From assembly GCF_001482385.1 (NCBI RefSeq), contig NZ_CP013611.1, forward strand, positions 2,604,001 to 2,668,000: a stretch of 64,000 bases of DNA. The letters are read 5' to 3'. Numbering within the stretch: the stretch's first letter is position 1; each line of letters begins with the position of its first letter. The position numbers and the translations under genes were made by a program. This stretch comes from Pseudoalteromonas rubra. GTDB lineage: Bacteria; Pseudomonadota; Gammaproteobacteria; Enterobacterales; Alteromonadaceae. Shown here piece by piece: positions 8,800 to 18,400 of this stretch. The notes under the pieces were generated by a model. It saw nothing but the letters and a program-made list of their open reading frames with translations. It was not told where the DNA came from and did no database searches.

Positions 8800-8828
8800 A
8801 TGCCTGATTTTTACTCCAACCCCACAGA

Positions 8829-9782
8829 CTAACGGCGGTTTTTACGGGCACGCGCGCGGCGCTGGCGCTTTTCTTCTTCTTTGGCTGCTTTCTTGGCCTC
8901 CGCCGCCAGACGCAACTGAGCCACCATCTCTTCTTCCTCATCCCGCATTTGTGGTGTTTCCATGGTGATACGGCCAATGACGGCATCGCGCAGTTCGTTG
9001 ATCAGGATCTCCGACATTTTGTGCGTATCGACCTGATTACCACCGCGAATACAGCCGCGCTTACGTCCGGCCATTTCGATAAAGGTCCAGTCGCACTCAG
9101 GCAATTCATCAATTTTATAGCGCGCCTGTAACAGCTGAGGATAAGCCTGTAACAGATACTCTGCGGTATAACTGGCCACTTCCTCATAATTGATTGCAGT
9201 ATCACGAATGGCACCGGTGGCAGCCAGACGATATCCCGAGTTTTCGTTTTCTACTTTTGGCCATAACATGCCCGGCGTGTCATACAGCATAATGCCGTCT
9301 TCCAGCTTGATACGCTGTTGAGCCTTAGTGACCGCTGGCTCGTTGCCCGTTTTAGCAACTATTCGCCCGGCCAAAATGTTGATCAAGGTAGACTTGCCGA
9401 CATTGGGGATCCCCATAATCATGGCCTTTAGCTGCTTATCCTGGCCCACTTTTTGCGGTGCCAGCTTCTTACACAGCGCATTGATCCGCTGTACCTCGTT
9501 GCCCTTGTCATGGCCAAATGCGAGAGTTTTGACGCCATCTTCGCGCTCAAAGTAGTCCATCCAGGCCTGGGTCTGCTCAGGGTCGGCCAGGTCAGCCTTG
9601 TTCAGAATTTTGATGACCGGTTTGTCGCCGCGCAACTGCGCTACCATGGGGTTTTCGCTGCTGTAGGGTATACGGGCATCCAGCACTTCAATAATCACAT
9701 CCATCTGCGGCATGATCTCTTTGATCTCATTGCGCGCCTTGTTCATATGTCCCGGAAACCACTGGATACCTGTTCTGCTCAT
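8829..9782 (-). CDS. ylqF: Ribosome biogenesis GTPase YlqF/RbgA family
   Basis: A 317-residue circularly permuted GTPase. G4 NKAD (61-64) precedes G1 GIPNVGKST (125-133) and G3 DTPG (169-172), the order typical of the YlqF/RbgA family. It starts with the family motif IQWFPGHMNKA. The C-terminus is lysine/arginine rich (ends RRARARKNRR), as expected for rRNA contact. The known family member RbgA acts in late 50S assembly; that role is inferred here. The gene is monocistronic and convergent with the sRNA array. Confidence 0.92.
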   Translation of the reverse strand: MSRTGIQWFPGHMNKARNEIKEIMPQMDVIIEVLDARIPYSSENPMVAQLRGDKPVIKILNKADLADPEQTQAWMDYFEREDGVKTLAFGHDKGNEVQRINALCKKLAPQKVGQDKQLKAMIMGIPNVGKSTLINILAGRIVAKTGNEPAVTKAQQRIKLEDGIMLYDTPGMLWPKVENENSGYRLAATGAIRDTAINYEEVASYTAEYLLQAYPQLLQARYKIDELPECDWTFIEMAGRKRGCIRGGNQVDTHKMSEILINELRDAVIGRITMETPQMRDEEEEMVAQLRLAAEAKKAAKEEEKRQRRARARKNRR

Positions 9783-9950
9783 CGTTTTCTACCTTATTAA
9801 ATCTGGCTGTGTCAGACTGTAGACGCACAGAAAACATACTTTCTGCAACCCGACCACACGACACATGAATAACGCATAGTGTACTATAAACGTAGATATT
9901 GGGGGATCAAAGATGCAGCAACAGGTTACGCAGAACAGGGAGCATGTGTT

Positions 9951-10313
9951 TTGAAAGGAAACTGGGACAGTGCCGCAGTAAAAAGTGTCTTTTACACCGG
10001 CCTGCTGCTATTGCTGGGTATTACGGCCTTGATGTTTGATGACTTCCCCGGTCCAATGGAAACGGTGCGCCTGTTTACCACCATCGCGCTCCTCTCAGCA
10101 TTTTACCTCGCTTTCTCTGTGATAGGCTGGCTCGCCATTGGGTTGCCGGTTCACTGGCTGTGCGGTCGCTATACCAATGGCCATCTTGTTTTCTACGCAA
10201 CCCTGCCCGCCATACTGCTGATACTCACACTGACTTTTAACGGGCTCTGGTTACTGCCTGGCTGCGCACTTTTGCAGGCGTGTCTGTTCCGCTACTACCT
10301 GCATTTTGACTAA
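9951..10313 (+). CDS. Small multi-spanning membrane protein, unknown
   Basis: A hydrophobic protein of about 120 residues with three to four predicted helices (for example SVFYTGLLLLLGITALMF, then TTIALLSAFYLAFSVIGWLA). I place the start at the TTG at 9951, because AGGGAG lies 8 nt before it. A GTG at 9879 in the same frame has no ribosome site and overlaps a likely -10 (TACTAT). The family is not recognised. It lies upstream of yaeQ with about 77 nt between. Confidence 0.6.
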   Translation: MKGNWDSAAVKSVFYTGLLLLLGITALMFDDFPGPMETVRLFTTIALLSAFYLAFSVIGWLAIGLPVHWLCGRYTNGHLVFYATLPAILLILTLTFNGLWLLPGCALLQACLFRYYLHFD

Positions 10314-10390
10314 CGTAGATCAGCCTGATTTTCCCCGCACAAAATGTGTATTTACCGATATAATGGCGTTTTTGCTAAATTGGACAGCCA

Positions 10391-10930
10391 ATGGCACTCA
10401 AATCAACTATTTTAAAGGCCAACCTCTCGCTCAGCGATATGGACCGTCATGTGTACCAGGACATCAGTGTCACGCTGGCACAACATCCATCAGAAAACGC
10501 CCAACGCGTGATGGTCAGGCTACTGGCATTTGCACTGGAATATCAGGATGGACTCAGTTTCAGTAAAGGCTTATGTGTCGAAGATGAGCCGGATATCTGG
10601 TTAAAAAACTACAGTGACGAAATCGAGCTGTGGCTCAGTGTTGGCTTACCGGAAGAAAAATGGCTGAAAAAAGCCAGCAATCGAGCCAAACAAGTGGTAC
10701 TTTATACGTATGGTGAGAACAACCAAGGCCCATGGTGGCAAAAGAACCAAAACACCCTGCGCCAGTATAGCAACCTAAAAATCATCAGCCTGCCTTATAG
10801 CGCCACCAGCGTGATGGCTGAAATGCTAACGCGTACAATGGCGTTAACCGTCACAGTGCAGGATGGCGAGATTTGGTTCAGTGATGAGCAACACAGCGTG
10901 CACCTGATCCCCGAAACACTACAAGGATAA
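10391..10930 (+). CDS. yaeQ: YaeQ family protein
   Basis: A 179-residue protein with the YaeQ pattern throughout: it begins MALKSTILKANLSLSDMDR, contains RVMVRLLAFAL and DEPDIWLKNY, and has a late LPYSATSVMAEML segment. The family adopts a compact PD-(D/E)XK nuclease-like fold. It was once linked to RfaH suppression, but its cellular role is unsettled. The start has GGAC upstream. It sits 30 nt before the hydrolase gene and may be co-transcribed with it. Confidence 0.9.
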   Translation: MALKSTILKANLSLSDMDRHVYQDISVTLAQHPSENAQRVMVRLLAFALEYQDGLSFSKGLCVEDEPDIWLKNYSDEIELWLSVGLPEEKWLKKASNRAKQVVLYTYGENNQGPWWQKNQNTLRQYSNLKIISLPYSATSVMAEMLTRTMALTVTVQDGEIWFSDEQHSVHLIPETLQG

Positions 10931-10960
10931 GCTCACCCGGATGCAAAAGAGGTAAAAACA

Positions 10961-11566
10961 ATGGCAGTAACCAAAGTGGTCGTCTTACATGGATTGTATA
11001 TGTCTGGATTTGTCATGCGCCCGCTGTGCGAGCGCCTGGAAAAACTTGGCTTTGACATCCTCAATCTCAGCTACAACACGCTGACACCCGACAGACACGC
11101 TATCTTTGAACAAATCGATGCCTTTGTTGCGGGCCATGATGCCGCGTTGGTCTGCCACTCCATGGGTGGCCTGGTGGCCCGGGATTACCTCACTGACAAT
11201 TCAGCCGCCAGTGCAGCCATCAGCAAAGTGATCACCCTGGGAACACCACACAAAGGCAGCTATATCGCCAAACACATGCATGATCATGGCTTCGATATGC
11301 TGCTCAAAAACAGTGTCGAATACCTGCTCAGCCAACAGCAAAACTGGCCGTTTAAAGCCAAGCTCTATAGTATCGCCGGAGACTTGCCAATTGGTCTGAT
11401 GCCGCTGCTGAAAAAAGGCAGCCGTTCCGATGGCACCGTGCTGCTGGACGAAACCAAATTGCAGGGTATGGCCGAGCATAAAGTATTTCGTCTCAGCCAT
11501 ACCACCTTAATTTATTCCCGGACGGTGCTCGATTACATCGTCGACATACTCGAACGTAATCAATGA
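10961..11566 (+). CDS. Alpha/beta hydrolase, lipase-like
   Basis: A 201-residue cytoplasmic hydrolase. VVVLHGLYMSG forms the first strand and oxyanion region. The nucleophile elbow is CHSMGG (residues 65-70, Ser67), with a cysteine in place of the usual first glycine. An acid candidate is in SRSDGTV, and the catalytic histidine is likely in LSHTTLI. The pattern matches the PGAP1/class-2 lipase-like esterases; the substrate is unknown. AGAGG lies before the ATG. The 3' end overlaps the convergent small gene by 7 bases. Confidence 0.85.
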   Translation: MAVTKVVVLHGLYMSGFVMRPLCERLEKLGFDILNLSYNTLTPDRHAIFEQIDAFVAGHDAALVCHSMGGLVARDYLTDNSAASAAISKVITLGTPHKGSYIAKHMHDHGFDMLLKNSVEYLLSQQQNWPFKAKLYSIAGDLPIGLMPLLKKGSRSDGTVLLDETKLQGMAEHKVFRLSHTTLIYSRTVLDYIVDILERNQ

Positions 11567-11769
11567 TCGCCGTTGGCTGCAATTTTGTACGCCACCAATG
11601 CGATGATCCCCACAATCAGTGGAATGGGCGCGGCGATATAGCCGAACGCATCTGAATTTGCATAGCTGGCACCTGCCAGGTGACCAACCAGGCCCACGAC
11701 AAAGGTCAACAGTGCTATCACCACGACAGCGATTTCGGATTTATGTTGAGAAGGGGTTTTACCTTGCAT
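11560..11769 (-). CDS. Small two-helix membrane protein
   Basis: 69 residues starting MQGKTPSQHKSEIAVVV, with two transmembrane helices (about 12-34 and 43-64). The ATG at 11769 is preceded by AAGGAG at 7 nt, which is why I prefer it over a longer frame beginning at 11811. No family recognised. The helix content suits a DUF-type inner-membrane protein. Confidence 0.65.
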   Translation of the reverse strand: MQGKTPSQHKSEIAVVVIALLTFVVGLVGHLAGASYANSDAFGYIAAPIPLIVGIIALVAYKIAANGDH

Positions 11770-11811
11770 GATATGCTCCTTGGGTGCTGCACAGTATTTG
11801 TGCTCTGGCAC

Positions 11812-12238
11812 ACCGAAATAACAACCTAATGGGATGGCTCAGATGCGCACTTACACTACCCTGAAAAAGTTCACGCTCTGTGCCTGTTAAGTTCATTATG
11901 CGCCCCTGAATCGTGGGAATTTTGACCTGAATCAAAGCGCTGCTGTGGCGAAAAGACAACCCATTTTACGTTTGAGATAGATCAAATTAACAGTCGTTGT
12001 TGGGGCACGGCGTCGCAAACTGGCAAACTTTAAGCATTCTTAACATCCGTGCTAAGTTGCTGCTATAGCTTATTTTTCCCAACCATGAGACGCCTGCATG
12101 GCGGCACTGTCTTCAAAAATCTCGATACCGGCAATCGACTTTTCCCATTTGGCATCTGCCGCCTTTTTAGTCACACTAAGTATCAATCAGACGCACCATG
12201 TCGCGTCCTCTTTTTTAACCACAGTACAGGAGTAAACA
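11812..12238. other. Intergenic region upstream of dps
   Basis: About 430 bases with no convincing gene. It should contain the dps promoter and the promoter of the small membrane protein gene. An open frame crossing this stretch has no ribosome site and shows no protein-like pattern. I see no clear Fur box here. Confidence 0.5.
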
Positions 12239-12706
12239 ATGAGCAACAGCATTGGATTAGACAGTCAGAAAAGTCAGGCATTAGTAGGCAACCTCAATAC
12301 CCTGTTAAGTAGTTACCAGATCCAATATATGAATGCCCGCAGCGTTCACTGGAACATCAAAGGCCGTAACTTCTTCGAGTTACACGTTAAGTTTGAAGAA
12401 ATTTATAACCAGTTACTGCTTCAGGTCGATGAAATCGCAGAACGTATCCTGACCATTGAAGGCACCCCTTTGCACGCCTTCAGCGATTACCTGGAGCACA
12501 GTCAAATCAGTGAAGTGAAAGGGATCAGTGATGGTCAGGAAGCGGTAAAACGCTTGCTGGATGGCTTTACCACCTTGATTAAAATGCAGCGCGATATTCT
12601 GGAGCAGGCAGGTGATGCCAGCGATGAAGGCACCGCAGCAATGATGAGTGATTACATCAAAGAGCAGGAAAAGCTGGTGTGGATGCTTAAAGCGTATCTT
12701 GCCTAA
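12239..12706 (+). CDS. dps: Dps family ferritin-like DNA-protection protein
   Basis: A 155-residue Dps/miniferritin that oxidises Fe2+ with peroxide and stores iron in a dodecameric shell. Inter-subunit ferroxidase ligands are visible: His37 in SVHWNIKG, His49 in FFELHVKFEE, with Glu53, Asp64 and Glu68 in the DEIAERI helix. It lacks the lysine-rich N-terminal tail used by E. coli Dps for DNA binding. CAGGAG lies 8 nt before the ATG. The start codon and following codons (ATGAGCAA) are complementary to the RyhB-like sRNA core nearby. Confidence 0.92.
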   Translation: MSNSIGLDSQKSQALVGNLNTLLSSYQIQYMNARSVHWNIKGRNFFELHVKFEEIYNQLLLQVDEIAERILTIEGTPLHAFSDYLEHSQISEVKGISDGQEAVKRLLDGFTTLIKMQRDILEQAGDASDEGTAAMMSDYIKEQEKLVWMLKAYLA

Positions 12707-12720
12707 CAGCCAATGATGAG

Positions 12721-12738
12721 TGGAGGGTGCGCCCTCCA
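12721..12738. terminator. Hairpin between dps and the STAS-like gene
   Basis: Perfect stem TGGAGGG-TGCG-CCCTCCA between two convergent genes. It has no good T run, so termination is likely but not certain. Confidence 0.45.
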
Positions 12739-12740
12739 CC

Positions 12741-13151
12741 TCAAACAAGACGGCTCAGCCAGGACGTCGCATCACGATAATGCGGGTGTTGGACCAGGTA
12801 AGCATCCGCATCCAGGTAAAATAACACTTTCACCGGGTGTGTCTGCCACAGTTGTGTCAGCAACTGACGCGACAACGCGTTCACTCCGATAAAATCAATT
12901 TCCTGATAACCACGCTGGGCCACATCTGCAAAATACACCTGTAATGCAGCCAGACTGTCTGCGGTTGCCAGTTCACACTGGGTCAGATTAATCACCACAC
13001 GCTGAAGCGCACCTGCTGTATAAGGCGCGATCTCAGTCAGCGCTTGCTGCTCAAATGCCCGCACTCCTTCACGATTAAATGCGCCAATCAGATTTACAAA
13101 TATCACTGGCGGCACAATGTCGATTTGCCATTTTCCATGTGTTGCAAACAT
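12741..13151 (-). CDS. STAS-domain-like protein
   Basis: A 136-residue soluble protein starting MFATHGKWQIDIVPPVIFV. Strand/helix alternation and the segments VVINLTQCELATADSLAAL and FIGVNALSRQLL resemble a STAS (anti-sigma-factor antagonist type) fold. The usual phosphorylatable serine context is not clear. I chose the ATG at 13151 (GGAG 8 nt upstream) over a TTG 14 codons earlier. It is downstream of the oligopeptidase gene on the same strand. Function unknown. Confidence 0.6.
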   Translation of the reverse strand: MFATHGKWQIDIVPPVIFVNLIGAFNREGVRAFEQQALTEIAPYTAGALQRVVINLTQCELATADSLAALQVYFADVAQRGYQEIDFIGVNALSRQLLTQLWQTHPVKVLFYLDADAYLVQHPHYRDATSWLSRLV

Positions 13152-13228
13152 ACCTTGCTCTCCAAACGTTTTTTGTGTCACGTTTTCTGGCAAACCGGCT
13201 GACAGATACCAACCGGCGGTTGCACCTG

Positions 13229-15286
13229 TTAGTGTTCTAACAAGCCAATAAAGAAGGCCATTTCCAGGGCTTTTTCATGCAGGCTCTTAAAGCGACCTGA
13301 AGCGCCTCCGTGTCCGGCATCCATATCGGTTTTAAACAACAGTTGATTGTTATCGGTTTTTAACTCTCGCAGCTTCGCCACCCACTTCATCGGCTCCCAA
13401 TACTGCACCTGAGAATCATGCAGGCCAGTTGTTACCAGAATATTAGGATAGTCCCCTGCGTGCAGGTTGTCATAGGGTGAGTAGGCCAAAATGGTGCGGT
13501 AATCCGCCTCATCATTAGGGTTCCCCCACTCGTCATATTCATTGGTGGTCAGCGGGATACTTTCGTCCAGCATAGTTGTGAGCACATCTAAAAACGGCAC
13601 ATGACAACCGATACCACGATATAGCGCAGGCGCCTGATTCACCACAGCCCCCATCAGCAGACCACCGGCACTGCCGCCAGAAGCAAATACTTTGTCCGCA
13701 GCGCCGTACCCTTGTTCAACCAAAGCCCGGGTTACATCTTCAAAATCGTTAAAGCTATTTTGCTTATGCGCTTTTTTACCTTGCTCATACCAGTGACGAC
13801 CCAGCATTTCTGAACCACGAATATGCGCAATGGCATACACAAAGCCACGGTCCAGCAGGCTCAGCGTGTTACTGGAGAAGTTCGGATCTATGGTGATCCC
13901 ATAGGCACCATAGCCATATTGCAGCAAGGGGTTGGTGCCATCTTTATTGAACTTATCTTTACGATAAACCAGTGACACCGGCACTTCGACACCGTCACGC
14001 ACAGGGATATGTAATCGCTCAGACGCATAGTGCTCCGGATTAAACTCACCCAGGACTTTCTGTTGCTTCTTCAGGGTCTTTTTGCCCCCGTCCAGTGCAA
14101 AATCATAAATACTGCTTGGGGTAGTCAGGCTTGAATAATAGATCCGAACCACCTGAGCGTCGGGTTCAGGGTTATAGCCCAGGCCTGCGTAGAAGCAGGC
14201 ATCATCAAATTTCAGCTGATAACTGTGCCCGGCATAGTCGTGCACCACAAAGCGGATCTGGCCGCGCTCACGCTCTGTCACAACATAGTGGCTATGGAAC
14301 AATTCCATGCCTTCAAGCAGCACGTGTTCACGGTGTGCAATGAGCTCTTCCCACTGTTCAGGCTCTGCCAGCGTATCTTTGGTGGCACGCAACAGGCGGA
14401 AGTTTTTCGCTGCCCGGTTCGACACCAGATAGTAATACTCGCCCAGCTTGTCCAGCCCATATTCATGACCCGGCGTGCGTGCCAGCAAAGGCTCAAACTT
14501 ACCCAGAGGCTCATCAGCCGACAACGCCAGGATATCTGTGGTTTCTGTCGCCGCCAGATGAATGTAAATTTCGCTTTCATCTCGGCTCTTGCCCAGGCCC
14601 ATATAGAACTGACGATCCTGCTCTTCATAAACCAGCTGGTCGTCACTTTGCGGCGTCCCCAAAACGTGGCGATAGACCTGATACCCCAGCAGGGTTTGCA
14701 AGTCTTTACGAACATAAAACACAGTTTTGCTGTCGTTGGCCCAGACCACTTCCCCTTCGGTTTCGGTCAGTACGTCACTCAGCATCTCGCCGCTTTGTAA
14801 GTCTTTAAAGCGCACAGTATAAATGCGCCTTCCGTCCGTATCTTCACTGTAGGCCAGCAAATTGTCATTGGGGCTGACGGCAATGTCACCCAGTTCAAAA
14901 AACTCGTAAGCCTGCGCCAGCTGATTGACATCCAGCAGTAATTGCTTGTCCGTCATGGCTTCATCGCCGCCACGGTAGTGACGAGAATATTCATCGTCGC
15001 CGCTGACTTCGCTCATATACCAAAAACGCCCGTCCTTAACCGGCACCGTGCTGTCATCTTTGACAATGCGACCTTTCATTTCTTCAAATAACTGGTCCTG
15101 TAGCCCTTTATGCGCTGCCATCATCGCCTCACAATAGGCGTTCTCAGCACGCAAATGGTCTAGTATCTCAGCGTCCTGACGTTTATCGTCACGCATCCAG
15201 TAGTAGTTGTCTGTCCTTTGATGTTGGTGATGTGTCATGGTGTGTGGCACTTTTTTAGCCACTGGCGGGGTCAGGGTTTTGGTCAC
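13229..15286 (-). CDS. ptrB: Oligopeptidase B, S9A prolyl-oligopeptidase family
   Basis: A 685-residue serine peptidase that cleaves short peptides after basic residues (family knowledge). The N-terminal beta-propeller (about residues 70-400) carries repeats such as ELGDIAVSPNDNLLAYSEDT. The C-terminal alpha/beta-hydrolase domain has the nucleophile in ASGGSAGGLLMG, a late TGLHDSQVQYWEP segment and the catalytic histidine in DAGHGGASGR. The start is GTG with AGGA 8 nt upstream. There is no signal peptide, which fits a cytoplasmic enzyme. It stands alone on the minus strand with the STAS-like gene behind it. Confidence 0.93.
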   Translation of the reverse strand: MTKTLTPPVAKKVPHTMTHHQHQRTDNYYWMRDDKRQDAEILDHLRAENAYCEAMMAAHKGLQDQLFEEMKGRIVKDDSTVPVKDGRFWYMSEVSGDDEYSRHYRGGDEAMTDKQLLLDVNQLAQAYEFFELGDIAVSPNDNLLAYSEDTDGRRIYTVRFKDLQSGEMLSDVLTETEGEVVWANDSKTVFYVRKDLQTLLGYQVYRHVLGTPQSDDQLVYEEQDRQFYMGLGKSRDESEIYIHLAATETTDILALSADEPLGKFEPLLARTPGHEYGLDKLGEYYYLVSNRAAKNFRLLRATKDTLAEPEQWEELIAHREHVLLEGMELFHSHYVVTERERGQIRFVVHDYAGHSYQLKFDDACFYAGLGYNPEPDAQVVRIYYSSLTTPSSIYDFALDGGKKTLKKQQKVLGEFNPEHYASERLHIPVRDGVEVPVSLVYRKDKFNKDGTNPLLQYGYGAYGITIDPNFSSNTLSLLDRGFVYAIAHIRGSEMLGRHWYEQGKKAHKQNSFNDFEDVTRALVEQGYGAADKVFASGGSAGGLLMGAVVNQAPALYRGIGCHVPFLDVLTTMLDESIPLTTNEYDEWGNPNDEADYRTILAYSPYDNLHAGDYPNILVTTGLHDSQVQYWEPMKWVAKLRELKTDNNQLLFKTDMDAGHGGASGRFKSLHEKALEMAFFIGLLEH

Positions 15287-15390
15287 TCACTTGTTCCTAA
15301 TTTGTTAAAAATCATTGTGATCCTAACATAGCAAATAAACGCCTGAGATGTCATTTAATTCACTGTGAGCCGCAGGGATTCTATCTGCAA

Positions 15391-15416
15391 AAGAAAAAGG
15401 CCAGCGAATGCTGGCC
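15391..15416 (-). terminator. Terminator of the RND efflux operon
   Basis: Stem GGCCAGC-ATTC-GCTGGCC followed on the minus strand by TTTTTCTTTT, located 28 nt past the RND pump stop codon. Confidence 0.9.
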
Positions 15417-15443
15417 TCTAAAGGTTGTAACTTTGGCAGATAG

Positions 15444-18400
15444 TTAGCTTTGTGGCTGACTTGCCCTGCGATTCATAACATGACGTGCGGCTTTACCAAA
15501 CACACCGAATACCGCGCCAAATACCTTGCTGATATCAATTAGAATGATATACAGGCACGGTACCAGCACCAGGGTGATCAAGGTCGCAAACAGCACCGCA
15601 AAGCCCAGTGATACCGCCATGGGGATCACAAACTTAGCCTGTAAGCTGGTCTCAAAGATGATGGGCATAACACCGGCAAAGGTGGTGATAGACGTCAGGG
15701 TAATTGCCCTGAAACGCGCACACCCGGCTTCAACCACGGCATCTTTCAGCTTCACGCCTTCTTTTCTGACCTGGTTCACATAATCGGTCATGACCAGCGA
15801 GTCATTGATCACAACCCCCGCCGCCGCAATCAGACCATAAGTCGACATCATGCTCATATCCAGACCAAAGAACCAATGGCCCCAGATGGCACCGACCAGG
15901 CTGAACGGGATCACCGACATAATGATTAACGGCTGACCATAACTCTTCAGCGGCACCGCCAGTAAGATATAGACAATGAACATACCGGCAATGAAGAACA
16001 TCATTTGCTCGTTGGCCTGCGCCTGATCTTCTTCGATATCACCGCCCAGTTCGGTCTTCACCTCAGGGAACTGTTCAAACAGCTTAGGCAACAGGTTATT
16101 TTTGATATTCTCAACCACCTGATTAGGTTCAATCACCTGCTCATCAATGTTGCCGTAGATATACACAGTGCGGTAGCCATTTTCACGACGAATATAGCTC
16201 ACACCCGGGCGCTCCACGAACTCAACCACATCGCCCAGCATCACATCTTTGCCCTCAGGCGTTGTGATGACCGTATGCTTCAGTGATGAGAAGGCTTCCC
16301 TGTCCAGGCGCGGATAACGCACCATCACTTTGATTTCTTCACCATCGCGGATCACGCGCTGCGCTTCCCCACCATAGAAACTCATGCCGACCTGGTTAGC
16401 AATGTCTGACAGGCTCAGGTTCAAATCGTACGCCACCTGCTTGAGCACCAGCTGCACTTCTTTGCTTTCCGGGTCAATGCTTGAACTCACATCAAACAGA
16501 CCCTTTTCCTGTTGCAGCATAGAAATAAACTGGCGACCCGCAGCATTGAGCATATCGATGTCCGGACCATACAGCAGATAGCCAAACTCGCCCTGCCCCT
16601 GGCCTTCATCGTTAACGTCATCAATCACCAGCAAAGACTTCACACCGGCAATGTCCGGCATGTTTTCACGCCAGCGACGCGACAGCTCAAAGGCATCAAA
16701 CGGACGGTCGTCTTCTTCTACCAATACTGCCAGCACGTTGCCTTCTGTACGGCCCTCATTCCAGACCATGATGTCTTTGATCATGCCCTGTCCATACTCC
16801 TGCTCTATCTCGTCTTCCACCTTCAACATCATGTTTTCGATGGTGGTCAGCGCTTCCAGCGTTTGCGAGTCGGAGGCATTGTCGTTCAGAGTCAGTTTCA
16901 CCATAGGATAATCGTGCGGCACTTTAGGCATCGCCACAAACCTGACCTGATTCGAGGTGATCAGTGATACGCTCAGTATGAGCATACCAACAAAGCCACA
17001 CAGCACCGTCCAGCGCCACTGTACACAGGTTTCAATGAGGTTGCGGTAAGGCCCATTCACAAAGGCAAAGAAACGCTTATTGAACTTGGCGCGCCAGCTG
17101 CCCTCACGCATTGGTGAAAACTTGGTATGGCCAATGTGTGCTGGCAGGATCCACTTAGACTCAATCAGACTGAAGGCCAGACACAGCATCACCACAACCG
17201 CTATCGATTTGAAGAACGCAGCTTCCGGGCCACTCGACAACACCATAGGGGCAAACACCGCCATGGTCGTCAATACCCCGAATGTGGCCGGTGTGGCGAC
17301 CCGTTTCGCGCCAACCACCACGTTATTCACGCCAGGTCCTTTACGCTCAATTTCGGTATAGGCGGCTTCGCCTATGACAATGGCGTCATCCACCACGATC
17401 CCCAGCACCATGATAAAGGCAAACAGAGACACAATGTTCATACTGATGCCAAATACCGGCATCATCATAATGGCGCCCAGGAAACACACAGGCAGGCCCA
17501 CCATGACCCAGAACGCGAGCTTAAAGCGTAAGAAAATGCTCAGCATAATGGCGACCAAAATCGCCCCCTGGAACATGTTCTTTTTCATCATAGCCAGACG
17601 CGCTTCAAGGTAATACGTCATGTCCACAAAGGCCGTTAACTCAACCCCTTCCGGTAGCGTTTTATTCTTCGCTTCAATATAAGAGTGGATCGTATTGGCG
17701 ATGGGCACCATGTTTTGATCATTGGTCGCTTTCACCGACAGGTAAGCCGCATTCACGCCGTTAAGTTGAAAGTAGAATTCACCTTCAATGAAAGCGTCTT
17801 TGATTTCTGCAATATCCTGCAGCAGCACTTTAGCGCCGTTTTCGCCCACTTTGACCGGGATACGGCGGAACTCGTTACCACGATATTTCTGATTTTCGAC
17901 CCGTACTGAGATCAGGCCCGAATTGGTGCGGATCTGACCGGCTGAGACATTGGTCGAGTAGCGGCTAATCGCCATGGACACTTCTTCCATCGACATGTTG
18001 TAACGGCGCAGCGCATCCGGGTCAACTTCAATGGCAATTTCATATTCCGGCATATTACGATCGACCAAAGAAATATTAGACAGCTGCAACAACTCGTCTT
18101 CGACTTCTTTCGCCAAAGGCTTCAATTGTGTCAAAGGCAGATCAGCCACCAGGGCCATCTGTACAACATCTTGAGTAAACTCTATTTGTTGCACACGGAT
18201 CGGCTCCATTGAGGCCGGGAAGGTTGCGATACCATCGACCCGGGAGCGTACTTTGTCAGCGACATCGGCCAGCTCTGCACTGGTGTCAATCTCCAACTGC
18301 ACGCTACCGCCGTTACGATAGGCACGATAAACCGCCTTGTCTATTTCCGTCACATCCTTCAGTGCTTCTTCTACCTTTATCAGGATACTTTCTTCAATTT

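Larger units (their letters stand above)
7481..8800 (+). repeat. Four-unit tandem array of Fur-regulated sRNA genes
   Basis: Four head-to-tail units start at Fur boxes 7481, 7883, 8205 and 8524, giving periods of 402, 322 and 319 bases. Each carries an upstream Fur box, a TTGACA-17 nt-GATAAT promoter overlapping a second Fur box, a leader of about 130 nt with two stem-loops, an invariant 40-nt core, and a GCCC...GGGC terminator. The core and terminator are nearly identical while the leaders have diverged but kept their pairing. This is the pattern of duplicated structured RNA genes under selection, not of CRISPR or coding repeats. Confidence 0.9.

Noticed and set aside
7481..8800. CRISPR-like or mobile repeat reading of the array
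   Set aside because: Units are 319-402 bases with promoters and terminators; no short direct repeats with unique spacers, no terminal inverted repeats and no transposase.
12049..12312. Open frame upstream of and overlapping dps
   Set aside because: No Shine-Dalgarno, no protein-like pattern, and it runs into dps in another frame.
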